From NCBI GenBank assembly GCA_034687125.1, contig JAQGBZ010000081.1, positions 1-64,000 on the forward strand: 64,000 nt of DNA, given 5' to 3'. Below, piece after piece: positions 33,201 through 43,600 of this stretch. The stretch's first letter is position 1. Every line of letters begins with the position of its first letter. A model generated the notes under the pieces. The model was not told the origin of the DNA and did not search any database. It worked only from the letters and a program-made list of their open reading frames with translations. Origin of the DNA: Neelides folsomi. Lineage: Eukaryota > Arthropoda > Collembola > Neelipleona > Neelidae. Made by a program: the position numbers and the translations under genes.

Positions 33201-36200
33201 GATCTCCTGGGTTTTTTGAGGACAATCCGACCAAGGGTTATGGAAACGTAGATGACAGTTTTAAATACCTGCAAGAAATATTGAATGAAGCCGAGTCTGA
33301 ACAAAATGTCCGAAAGGGGAAAATGCACTTTCCTGACCAAGAGAGCAATTTCCGGGCTTTGCCTATTGATGTCGTTGGGCCAGAAATTGAAACTCGACTT
33401 CCTGTTCATGCCATAACTCCTGATGCCACATTGTCACAAGAATCGAAGGGTAACAAAGAAGGGAAAGCATTGAAGTTTCCAGATTCAAAGGAGCGTTTAA
33501 TGAAAAGACAAGCTGAATCAATGCCGAGGAGTTTGAACAATAAATTTTTCAATTATGAATCAGAGGTAAATCTTAAATGCTTTTCGAAGGGATCCACAGA
33601 AGGAAATGGAGCCCCTATCCTTATACACTAATCTTTCGTTCTTCAGACCACCCACGTCGATTTTTCGACATCAGTGAAGCTTTGCCTTAATTTAAAATAT
33701 ATAAGTATATGAAACTATTGGTTGGAAAAGTGTCTCCAATATGTTTATTAGTCAATTATTTTAATTTTGTTAATTCATTTAAAATTCAATGGGCATGTAT
33801 GGGCAAAATGTTTTAACGCCTAAATTAATTAAAAATCAGGGTCTTTAAGGGAAAAATAATTCCAGAGTCGGGCAGGATCGGGATTTCCTATTAAAATACA
33901 AATGATGTCGATTGGCTCCATTTCCCATAGTGGGATCGCGATTTCATAACTCATCTTAACAAAATATTTGCAAGATTTACCTTATTAAATAATACAACAA
34001 TACATATTTACTAATGGAACGTGTAATCTCAGATAATTCATGGTTAAATTATATTAATATTTTTGCAAATCTATATAAAATACCATATTCATATAAGTCA
34101 CCTACATTTAATAATAACATTGATTAGAATGTGAATTAGCAATACAATTTAATAAGCTTCTAATATGTGTTTCGATTGTAAATTGTTGGGCTTTTGTAGC
34201 TTTTTTAATGTTTTGCATTTGCTTTAACATTCTAAGGTGTGAATTAAAGTTTATGGTAATGACTTTTGCATTAAAACTAGTAATTTATCTGCATCAATGA
34301 TGCTTAAATTCTTTTAAATTTCTCCTAAAAGGAGACCTTAAATTGTGGTCTTTCATTTAAAATTCTAGAGACAATTGAATCTCGGAGGTTCGTGTCCAGG
34401 AGGATACGTTTGCTGCAGAAATCCATCACAGTCTCCGTTTGGATCTTTAAGACCACAGGGCAATAGTCCAATGGGTTCATTTAAACCAACTGGAGGAGGT
34501 TTTATGCCTCAAATGAAAGTAGGAACCGGAATGCCTCAGCTTCAGCAGATCAATGCTGGATTCTCACCAGGCTTCGGTCAATGCGGAAAGAGAAACGCGA
34601 GAGGAATTACTGGAAGAGTAACGAACCCAAGTTTCGTTGATGGAGATACCGATTATGGTAATATCATTGATGAATTTAATATTAAATACTTATCTGATTA
34701 CTCTTAAGGAATGATATAAAACTATGACATATATTATGATAAATAAGCACTTACGTTAAAGGAAATGAAGAGCATTGTCGAATGTTTTTATGTAGTACAT
34801 GTAGATTTCAGGGCTAGACACCATTCGCAAAATTATTGACAGATGAGATTGAATAACAAACTGCCAAAAATAATGAAAATGGCCTTAGCACACATTTCAA
34901 CAATGATGTTAGGTATTGAAATGTGCGGGTATTCTTACATTGACGTCTTTATATTTTCAGAACTTTTAAATAACAATTAAATATAGAGTACAAAAAATGC
35001 ACGGGTATTAAAAACGCTCAGATACAAGACGCAAGACGGCAATGCATAAATCAATAAAATTTTGTTTAATTCTTAAACAAAACGAAAGAAAGGTACGCAT
35101 TTTTTGTAAAACTTTCAAAACAGTTCGACTAGAATTGTTTTGCTCTTTAAATGGCGTATTGAAATTCGATAAATGGTCGTGGTTTATGAGAATTTCATAT
35201 TCAGACAGGGAATTTATATTATACATGGTCGATTGGTAATCGTGAGAAAATTTGATGTGAGTCACTTTTTTAAGTTTAACCCTTGTCTGACCATTGGATC
35301 TACCTTCTAAATTTCTATTATGGCTTCTCCTGTTAGAATTGGAATTATCGTCCTCCGTAGAGAACGGTACTGCCATATCGGAACTGCTTAAATCTAATCT
35401 AATTGTAAGAGTAATTCAAGGGAAGGGATAATTTTCTAAATGTGAATCTAATCTATAGTATTCTACCTAGAATAGAATTTAGAATAAAAACTTTCCAAAT
35501 AGTATGTACAAGCTATACAAATATACGCTACTGTTCGGAACCGAATTGGGGACTAAATTATTTTCTTCAAGTACAAATGGTTCAGGGGTTATTTTCCAGT
35601 CCAATGAGGAAGGGGTGCCCGGATGGCGGAAGGGTGTCCGAGTGCTGGTTCTGGATCAGTTTTATTGTTAAATAAGGGTATGTTGACGCGTGTTAATGGG
35701 TAACACCCTTCATCCACCACTTTCTTTTCTTCGACGGGGTGAAAATTGAGCATAGACTCAGTCCTTCTCTTAAACTACATTTACATTTTTTTCAAAACTT
35801 GAAATTACATATACTGATGTGAGTAGGTAACACACTCCCCTTTAAGGAATGTTGTATTTATTTCAACTGAATATGGTAGATAAGTATATAATAAGAAAAG
35901 GTTGGAAACAAGTAATATACATACCCATACATAAAACATAATAAATAAAGTACGAGTATGAATATCAATGATAAATTCATTTATTTTGCGAATAAAGAAA
36001 AGAGAGCGTAATGTCAAAGATTCAGAGATCTTGATGAATGGGGATAAACCCCAAATTGAGCTGAGAAGCTACTGGAAGCCATCTGTTTCGTTATGGCTTT
36101 AGATTGTCAGAATTAAAAGGCCACAAATATTAAATAATGGATTAAAAATTAGAATGTAATTGTAGGAGAGTACCCGTGGCAAGTGGCGATATTGAAAAAA

Positions 36201-37069
36201 GACGGATACGATAACGTGTACGTTTGCGGAGGAACCCTAATTGATGGAAGACACATCCTGACAGCAGCTCATTGCATCAAATCTCACACGGCTGCGGATC
36301 TTCGAGTTCGTCTAGGAGAATGGGACGTGAACCACGAAACGGAATTTTACCCTCACGTTGAAAGGGACATCGTTGCGATTGCCATTCATCCCGAATATTA
36401 TGCTGGAAACTTGTTCAATGATATTGCAATCATTCGAATTGAAGGGGTCATTGATTTTAGACAAAAGTAATTCAATTATTTTGCAGAATTCCGAGCTTTG
36501 CATTCCGAGAAAGTCTCTAGTTTGCAAACTTCAAAATAAACGACCCATTTCTTCGTAATTGAATCTGAATGAAATGTTTGAAATTCATTTTCAGCCCACA
36601 TATTTCTCCGCTCTGTGTTCCACCCAAAGGCTACGAATTCGGAGGCCAACGTTGTTCCGTAACTGGATGGGGCAAAGACTCGTTTGGAGAAATTGGAAAA
36701 TACCAAAATGTGTTGAAGGAAGTTGATCTCCCCGTTTTGAAACATTTTGACTGCGAGCAGAGGCTGAAAAGAACTCGGCTTGGCCCTGACTTTACCCTCC
36801 ATCCGGGATTCATCTGTGCGGGAGGAGAAGAGGGAAAGGACGCCTGCAAGGGCGACGGAGGTAATTTAACACAGACAAATATGCGGAATGAATCTTCATT
36901 TGGTTCACTTTGAACAGGCGGTCCTCTGGCATGTGAAGTCCAAGGAACTTGGCAGTTAGCTGGGATCGTGAGCTGGGGAGTTGGATGCGGTCAGAGAGAC
37001 GTTCCAGGTGTCTACGTCAAAGTCTCAGAATACAATAATTGGATAAAGCAAGTTGTAGGACATAATTAA
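29864..37069 (+). CDS. scaf: Scarface-type clip-domain serine protease homologue (whole gene span)
   Basis: Nine coding exons join in phase: 29864-30268, 30412-30859, 31231-31703, 31907-32059, 32522-33565, 34369-34657, 36166-36466, 36595-36860, 36918-37069. The total is 3531 bases, 1176 residues. Order: signal peptide; acidic then Gly/His/Tyr-rich region; CVCVPIKQC (residues 349-357); an insertion of about 490 residues; CPGGYVCC (850-857); then [13 protein letters not shown] and a trypsin-like domain. His is kept (TAAHC, H973) and Asp is kept (NDIAI, D1023), but the nucleophile Ser is Gly (KGDGGGP, G1126), so it should be proteolytically inactive. Drosophila Scarface is a secreted homologue of this kind that modulates JNK signalling and epithelial polarity; that role is inferred. 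It is convergent with the PDZ gene. Confidence 0.93.
30412..30859 (+). CDS. scaf: scarface exon: Gly/His/Tyr-rich region
   Basis: Starts [17 protein letters not shown] and continues with His-rich ([14 protein letters not shown]) and YG-repeat segments such as [10 protein letters not shown]. This resembles extracellular-matrix or cuticle-type low-complexity sequence. Acceptor TTTAAAAG, donor CCAG|GTTCGT, phase 0 in and phase 1 out. Opposite-strand frames here are shadows. Confidence 0.88.
31231..31703 (+). CDS. scaf: scarface exon: first half of clip-like domain
   Basis: Carries [17 protein letters not shown], the CxCxPxxxC opening typical of clip domains in inactive protease homologues, then GRRIIAG-like text ([12 protein letters not shown]). 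It ends with a Thr/Ser-rich linker containing NRKKRED, a furin-type basic site. Acceptor TTAAACAG, donor GCG|GTAAGT, phase 1 in and 0 out. Confidence 0.9.
31907..32059 (+). CDS. scaf: scarface exon: insertion, part 1
   Basis: 51 codons: [37 protein letters not shown] and so on. Acceptor TGTGTAG, donor TTA|GTAAGT. Phase 0 on both sides, so skipping it would keep the frame. Confidence 0.82.
32522..33565 (+). CDS. scaf: scarface exon: insertion, part 2 (Tyr/Gly/Ser-rich)
   Basis: 348 codons, phase 0 on both sides. It starts [20 protein letters not shown], then a KFKPLL-like basic segment and a long Tyr/Gly/Ser/Thr/Pro-rich part (repeated [14 protein letters not shown]). It ends in a charged stretch with [10 protein letters not shown]. 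Acceptor TTTTTCTAG, donor GAG|GTAAAT. It contains no cysteine that would belong to the clip domain. Order-poor composition suggests an extended spacer. Confidence 0.88.
33566..34368 (+). other. scarface intron (0.8 kb)
   Basis: AT-rich intron between the insertion exon and the second clip half. I see nothing else in it. The shorter introns 30860-31230 and 32060-32521 likewise show no extra feature. Confidence 0.75.
34369..34657 (+). CDS. scaf: scarface exon: second half of clip-like domain and linker
   Basis: Begins [19 protein letters not shown], the closing C...CC of a clip-like domain. A Gly/Met/Pro-rich linker follows, then [16 protein letters not shown] leading to the protease domain. 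In this family that free Cys links the prodomain to the catalytic domain. Acceptor TTCTAG, with an alternative two bases downstream; donor TATG|GTAATA, phase 0 in and 1 out. Confidence 0.92.
34658..36165 (+). other. scarface intron (1.5 kb)
   Basis: Intron between the clip/linker exon and the protease-domain exon. It contains an unexplained 122-codon open frame on the opposite strand (35008-35376), listed separately. Confidence 0.75.
35008..35376 (-). CDS. Unrecognised 122-codon frame, antisense in scarface intron
   Basis: Open from a true ATG (35376) to TAA. The N-terminal third is polar ([20 protein letters not shown]), the middle is basic, and the C-terminal part could form a helix ([20 protein letters not shown]). 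No family recognised; no splice partner seen. It could be a degraded transposon piece, a small nested gene or chance. Confidence 0.2.
   Translation of the reverse strand: MAVPFSTEDDNSNSNRRSHNRNLEGRSNGQTRVKLKKVTHIKFSHDYQSTMYNINSLSEYEILINHDHLSNFNTPFKEQNNSSRTVLKVLQKMRTFLSFCLRIKQNFIDLCIAVLRLVSERF
36166..36466 (+). CDS. scaf: scarface exon: protease-homology domain, His and Asp
   Basis: Encodes [20 protein letters not shown], then [37 protein letters not shown] and [10 protein letters not shown]. Catalytic His (TAAHC) and Asp (ND) positions are conserved. Acceptor TTGTAG, donor CAAAA|GTAATT, phase 1 in and 2 out. Confidence 0.95.
36595..36860 (+). CDS. scaf: scarface exon: protease-homology domain, pseudo-active site
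   Basis: Encodes [39 protein letters not shown] and [18 protein letters not shown]. The GDSGGP serine is glycine. The intron falls inside the glycine run, and the donor GGAG|GTAATT gives phase 1. Confidence 0.95.
36918..37069 (+). CDS. scaf: scarface last coding exon
   Basis: Encodes [20 protein letters not shown], then [20 protein letters not shown] and KQVVGHN before TAA. It forms the end of the trypsin fold. Acceptor TTGAACAG, phase 1. Confidence 0.95.
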
Positions 37070-37181
37070 ATATACAAATATAATTGTTTTTGTTGAATTT
37101 TAAGTTAAATGTTGATCTCTGAGGTTCAGTTAAGCTCTAAGGTTGTTTAAATACCTAATACTACAATGTAACGAAGAAATG

Positions 37182-37187
37182 AATAAA
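37182..37187 (+). terminator. Poly(A) signal, scarface
   Basis: AATAAA 113 bases after the scarface stop codon, on the plus strand, in AT-rich sequence. It is the first canonical signal downstream. Confidence 0.6.
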
Positions 37188-37342
37188 ATGCCCGTTGAAT
37201 ATTTTAATACTAAATGGAATTATTCTTTGTTGAATCTAAATAAAATAGGTAGCTGAGAATTCATCAGGTGTATATTGCAATATATTTCTTTTATTTAAGC
37301 ATTTTTCAATCTTACTTATTTAGTTTAATAAATAAATTGACT

Positions 37343-37348
37343 TTTATT
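37343..37348 (-). terminator. Candidate poly(A) signal of the PDZ gene
   Basis: AATAAA on the minus strand (TTTATT on plus) about 200 bases after the PDZ-gene stop. A second candidate is at 37290-37295. The 3' ends of the two convergent genes therefore come within about 100-160 bases and may overlap. Confidence 0.4.
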
Positions 37349-37550
37349 TTTACTGACAATAAATAATATTAGATATAGAGTACACGTACATAGATTTTAT
37401 AAAGGTAGATTCGTGTTATAAGCTGCTCTAAAGTTCCATTCAAGGTACATTAAATCCAGCAGGCGAAGTTTGAAAGTTTAATAAATATTGCTGAAGGAGA
37501 AATATGTGGAGAATGTGTGATAGCTCGAGGGTTTCGATGATTCTTTGGAT

Positions 37551-37697
37551 TCAAGTGAGACCGAGTGAATTTGTTGAGGGAGGTTCATCGGGCGACTGCG
37601 GTTTCCGAAGAAGCGTAATCGAAATTGCCCCACGAGTCTTCCGCATTGTGTCGATTACAAGTCCTGTATCTTTCTCTCGAATTGCTTCCCCGTCCAC
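37551..37697 (-). CDS. bbg: PDZ3 end and C-terminus
   Basis: Encodes VDGEAIREKDTGLVIDTMRK and TRGAISITLLRKP, closing PDZ3, then a short Pro/Ser tail ending NSLGLT and TGA. Acceptor ACTTTAG. Confidence 0.94.
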   Translation of the reverse strand: MDGEAIREKDTGLVIDTMRKTRGAISITLLRKPQSPDEPPSTNSLGLT

Positions 37698-40600
37698 CTA
37701 AAGTTAACCATAATGGACGTGTAAAAGAGAGGCCAAGTTCATTCAATTGAAGTTAATTGGATCTGTCTCATACCATAATAACTTCATCTCCGACTCGGAG
37801 TCTTCCATCTTTGGCCGCGACGGAGTCCGGGTAAATGGCGCTAATGAACGTATGACCGCCTGGACCTGCCTGGAGGCTGAACCCCAACCTGCTGCACCAA
37901 CGTCGACTCAGCTGAACAGTAAAAATCTGGAAAAGTGGATTTGAGTCTTTTGTAACTTTCCATCATTTTGGTTCTCACCTGCTCCCCGTTGATTTGTGGG
38001 GTTTCCATATCACAGTCCCGGAATTCTCGACCATCTGGGGATCTCCTTAGAGGCATTGAGTCTTTCTCATCTTCTTCTATTTCTCTTGAATCTCCCCTTT
38101 CGTCATCGGACCAAGTTGGATCTTCTCCTTCCCCAGAGAAAAGGATTCCTTTCCACTTTAAAAGACCTCCTTTCCTCTGCCCGGAAGATTCTTCACCGCT
38201 AACCTCCCGATGGGTTTCGTTCTACAGGAACAAAGAAAATGTCAGAATGAGCAATGTGGCTATTAGGCTATTTAAAAATCATTTTGGATTTGTACAACTA
38301 ACCTGTTCACTGCTCGCTACAGAGGAGGGGATGTCGATATCCGAGAGAGCTGCCCCGCGCTGTTTTTCAATGCTTTTAACCCGGCCTTTGGATGGAAGCA
38401 TGGCAGATTGATAAGCTGGTTGGCCGGCACGGAATTTACGTTCACCCAAATCTTTCGGAGAAAATCCAGGTTCTGACATTATGCTCTCCGTCTGTCAAGC
38501 AAAATGAATTTAATTAACTTTTTTAATAATAAAATTTAATTTACAAGCTTTTATTTATAAAGACAGATAAATCTCTCTGCTATTTATAAAATCAAATTAG
38601 TTTTTAGAATGTTGCATAATACTGCTAATTTACATACTTCTACGTACACGAAAAATAAATAATATTCCGATTATTTGTTCAACACTTTTGGATGTTTATA
38701 TATTAAGTAAGTGGATCTAATAATAAATGACGTACATGATTCAAGTCGGAAGATTCATCTTCAAAACTACTGATCCTGTCAAGATGAAGAGTATATTGCC
38801 TATAGGATGGTTTTTTCGTTTCTCCATCTGCGGGTCGGGACTTGCTCTTCCCTTGACTCATTGTTCCTGCCGGGGTTGACAATTGTGATTCTCCGCTTCC
38901 ACTGCTCCTCGTCTCGCTTGCGTAGTTTCGTCCAATTTCTTTTGCCTCCGTATCTTCTTTACTTCCACCCGCGAACCCTGTCAGAGGTAAAACTTTACAA
39001 ACAAGAACAGATAATAAATATTATGGAGTTGAACGTGTAAAGAAGGAAACTTACTGTCGAGGGCGGCGGAAATGACTTGAGGTGAGGGAGTAAGCCCTGT
39101 GGGTTGGGGTCTTCTTCTTGGTAGTGTTGCCGGGTCTTTGGGGTCAGGAAGGTGACGTTGAGGACGATGGGCCGAGCGGCCAATTGCCGACCCACCAAGT
39201 GAATACTTTGTTGTATCTGAACCACTCATCTGCTTTCGAAAAGCTATATCATTCAGCATATCGATTGCCTCTTGTCTGAAACAAATATTTAACCAATATT
39301 ATAATTACCTTGATAAGATTATTACTTTAGCATAAGTATTTATGACAAACATAGCAAACTAATGATTCACAAATGATCGATATGCCTAAATACAAATATG
39401 CAATTAGTACTATAGTATATGTACATGTACATACCAGTACACGATTGTCGAGTTTTAAAAAGCTCATTATGATAACTTTGTTGGAAAATACATAATTTGA
39501 AAATTCTCAGAATTTTTTTACTTTTCAAGGTGTGCATTATTTCTTTTTTTGGGGATGTTTAAGTCGAATAAATTAAAAAGATAAGTATTTATTTGAAGAA
39601 AGGGCTTATTTATTGTTAGCATGTTTTCACTAATGAAAATACCAACGATGCTGAATCAAAGAAAATAATGAGAATTAAAATTGTAAGAGCATCGGTATTC
39701 AAGGAGCGAGGAGCTCGAGGATTCCTTGAGGACTCTCCAGATTGCATCGACATTGGAGGCAATAAAGCCGTTTGAATAACATTTCCTTTCCTAATGTCAT
39801 TTTAAGCTCTTTTCTCTTAACAGAGCGTTTCTCTCCTAACCTCGTACTTATCCTCATCCTAACATCCATGAAAACTGTGGAAATGGCCCACTCTTATGAT
39901 AATTCAAACTTTTTTATTCTAATGCCTGGTTTTTAACTTAAGAAAATCCCTTTAATATAATAGAAACGAGCCGGTCACCCGTAACCTACGGGTCACTCAA
40001 TGCTTGGATTTCAGGATACCATTGAGTCACCCGTAATCGTGGGTATTCCAATATCTGTAACCTATCTATCAGATAGATCACTATATAATTGTAATATCCA
40101 ACTAAAGAATTATCCGATTGGAATAGGGGTTGCTCTAAAACGACCCAAGAACCCACTTCTTTCATGTTTTTACTCCTAAACCTCATGGTTGTCAATCGCA
40201 TTAATTTTCCAGTCAGATCACCCGTCATTGGAGCGTGTCCCAATACCTTTGATTCGGTAACAAAATTGTATTTACTATTCTTGTTATCCATAACCGAGCA
40301 CGTCGATCATTAATAATATTTCGAAGAGTATAGTAAACGTGTAAAAGTTATAAATAATTCTATTTGGCGTTTTATCCAAATTCGATAGCATTGATTGTTC
40401 ACTCAGTTTACCCGTCAATGTGGGTTTCTTACTTTTGACGCCTATCATTAATAATATTCAGAATCCCCAGTACTGCCGTGATATGACTTTCCCATTATGA
40501 TATTTTACCAATGAGTCTATCAACTACGGTTATTATTAAATCAGTATCCCATAAAATACCTTTGACCCTCTTTCAATAATCCATTGAGTAATGGTATCGC

Positions 40601-43600
40601 AATTACCTATATCAGGTCGCCAGTCACATACGGATCACTTTTTATTAGTATTAGTGAGTGGAATATAAGTAAAAAAATTATAAATCTATTCAGCGTTTTA
40701 ACCAAAATCGAGACATATTTGGAAATTCAAAAGATAATCCCATTTAAATAAGCTCATTGGCTACATTTAACAATCTAATAAACAAACTCGCCAACATTCC
40801 AATTAAATTTCCATTTCCCCATTTTTTGATTGATTTTAATTAATTCAATAGTTACATGTTGAAATTTAATAAATAAACTCGTCGACACTTTAGAAATATT
40901 TTCATTTACACTACATTTGATCCTCTCGAGTAACCACAGGGGTAAATTTAAATAAATAAACTCGTCAACTTTTTCAAATTATTTAAAAAAACGTCGAAAC
41001 TCCTCCCCCTGAAGAACCAAAATTTCGTCTTTGTCGTTGAATAACTCGACAACCATGAGGGTTAGAGATTTGGTGCTTATTTCGAGGGCACTCCGTTGAA
41101 TATCTGGGAATCGTTTAGTGCATAGCCTGTTCCGATCGGATCATCCTAAATATGGGTTTTGCTTGACTACGTTTAATTAAAGTCACGTATTATAAATATA
41201 TGATATACCAAGTAGGATTTGTATAAGTAGCTTCAATCTTTTAATTTATTCCAATATATTTAAATTTCATTCTAAATCTTAAATCGGAAGAATAATTCCC
41301 AGTTATGTAAATATTTTATTAAATTATTCCAGACTGTAGAATAGAAAATGAATGAGCAGGGTATTTTTAACATTGGTATTCGAGCGGAATTTCAATTAAG
41401 TTTTAACTTTGTATCCAAACATTTTTCTGACTTTTACGCACTCATACGCACTGAATAATGGATTATTTTGGGTTTTGGGCATTTTCCTCAACACGCAATT
41501 ACAATCTCATCTGATTCACAGATTATTTGCTTTCAAAGTTGAAAAGTCATATTAAAAAAGTTTCCCTCTGCCTTTTCTAAAACATTGAAAGTCAAGAGTC
41601 AAGAAATTGAAAAAATTAATTTAATCCACTCTCTTCAATTCAGATGCAGAAACTTGGGAGAAAGTTGGCTGAGAGCATGGTTTACCAGATAACTTATACG
41701 TATTCTCTAACATAAACGGAGGATTCTAATATTTGGCTAAAGGATAAAAGAAATGTCCTTAAGGAATGATGAAATAGGGCGTGAGAATTTTTCTCAATAC
41801 TTTTCTTATATGATTTGGAAAATGAAAAAGCATGGGTAGAAAAGTGTGAGTTACCTGAGTGGCTTAGCCTTTATCGTCTTATGGGATTCAGTTGGAGAAA
41901 GAGGAGAAATGGGAGTTGGGGCGATGTCTCGGTATAATCTGAGAGTGACTTTTTCTGGACAGTTACGAAGGAAATTGATCGCCTCTGCATGACTCATCCC
42001 AGTTAGATCTTGACTATTTACCTGTTTAATAATATTATAAATTTTATTATTTATAAATTAACAAAATTAAAATTTTAGTTTGATGTAGATACTAAATTAA
42101 TTTTTTTAGTAAATGGGAAATTTTATATTATATTTTTCAAGACTTATTAGACTTACAGATATAATTCGATCGCCAGGTTGAATTCTTCCATCCGACAATG
42201 CTGGTTCTTTCACCAAAGCCCTCACGTAATGACCAAGGACTGAGGTATCCTCTTGGCGCAACGTGAAGCCTAAACTCCCTGCAACCTTCTCCAGTGTCAC
42301 TTCAAACTCCTATTAGCAAAGAAATCTCATCAGCCTTCATTCTCATTTACACAGAAAGGAAATAGGAAATTAGGTAGCCTGCATATCTCTTTATCAGCCT
42401 CTTAGAAAAAGCTCATTTCTACACTTATGTCATTAATGGAACTCAAAAAGCTCTTTTTAATAATATTACACCCGCGGTGATTATGATCACTCTTTATAAA
42501 TATATTAATTATAAATAATCTACGTTACAGTGACATTTTTAAAAATGAAAATTCAGAGATCTTTTTTCTTTCGAATGAAATATTATTCGAAAGAAAAAAG
42601 CAAGTTATGTTATAATTATTACAACAAATACTTATTATTTATAATCGTATAATTAAATCAAAATGTCATTTATCATTAATATTCAGTTCTTTTGTGCATT
42701 TGAAATAAAAAATTGGCTGAGAATTCTCGAGTTGGGAATATAAATCGATAAATCACGGATTTCTAAAAAATCGAACCAACATCAAAATTGGAATATAAGG
42801 GAAGTTCCATTGACTTTAATGAGCCATTTTTTCGATATATCAAAATCCTCGTTAATTTACTAAAATTTTAAACATTTTTTGAAAAGAAGGTTGTGAAGAA
42901 TATTATGTAAATAACATATAGAGATCCAATTCTAAATAAATTGAGCACTGAATAAGTCGCTCATTCATATAGCTCAGCGTATAACATTTCCTTTGATATT
43001 TGATAAGTTGAAAGGAAGTTTGAAAAGAAGAACCGTTGTGTATTTTTATTGAGAAATAACTTTTTTTAACAAATCGACTCTTTCCTATATCTTATTCCCG
43101 TATTATTAAGGATAAGGGAGTCTCATCTGCGTCTCTCCTCAGCGGGGATGACGAAACCCTCCCCAACTTAAAAAATAATCTTTCGCAGATTGACACAATG
43201 ACAAGAAGATCAGATCAATAGTTTCTAGCAAACTAACAAGACCCTCAAGCAACATTGCTAATGACTATTCATAATTTTATCAGGCTTTGTTGGACTAGTT
43301 TTTGAAATATCCTAATGAGAATCTGTAGAAGGGTATCTGTGCAAATAAAATCATCTGTATTCTTTATAACTACAACATTGGGCATATTAAATCTTGAAAT
43401 TGAAAATCTCAAAAATCTCTACAAAAACATAATAATGTAAAGTAAACGGGATAATGCGAGAGCATCCATCAGCGTTTTTTCTAATAATTTTCGAAACTGA
43501 CCAATTTGAAATAGCTATCTGTAGTATTAAGTATAATTGGATTAAATAATAAAAATGTAAACATTTCTTACGCCGTAATTCTCACTAAGCCTTGGCGGAA

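Larger units (their letters stand above)
37070..37550. other. Convergent 3' flanks of scarface and the PDZ gene
   Basis: 481 bases between the two stop codons, holding both 3' UTRs and poly(A) signals. No other feature seen. Confidence 0.7.
39276..41854 (-). other. PDZ-gene intron (2.6 kb) with repeat clusters
   Basis: Lies between the PDZ2 end exon and a linker exon. It contains the ACCCGT-type short repeats (39976-40640) and an imperfect tandem repeat (about 40740-40990). No exon that would keep the phase was recognised inside. Confidence 0.75.
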
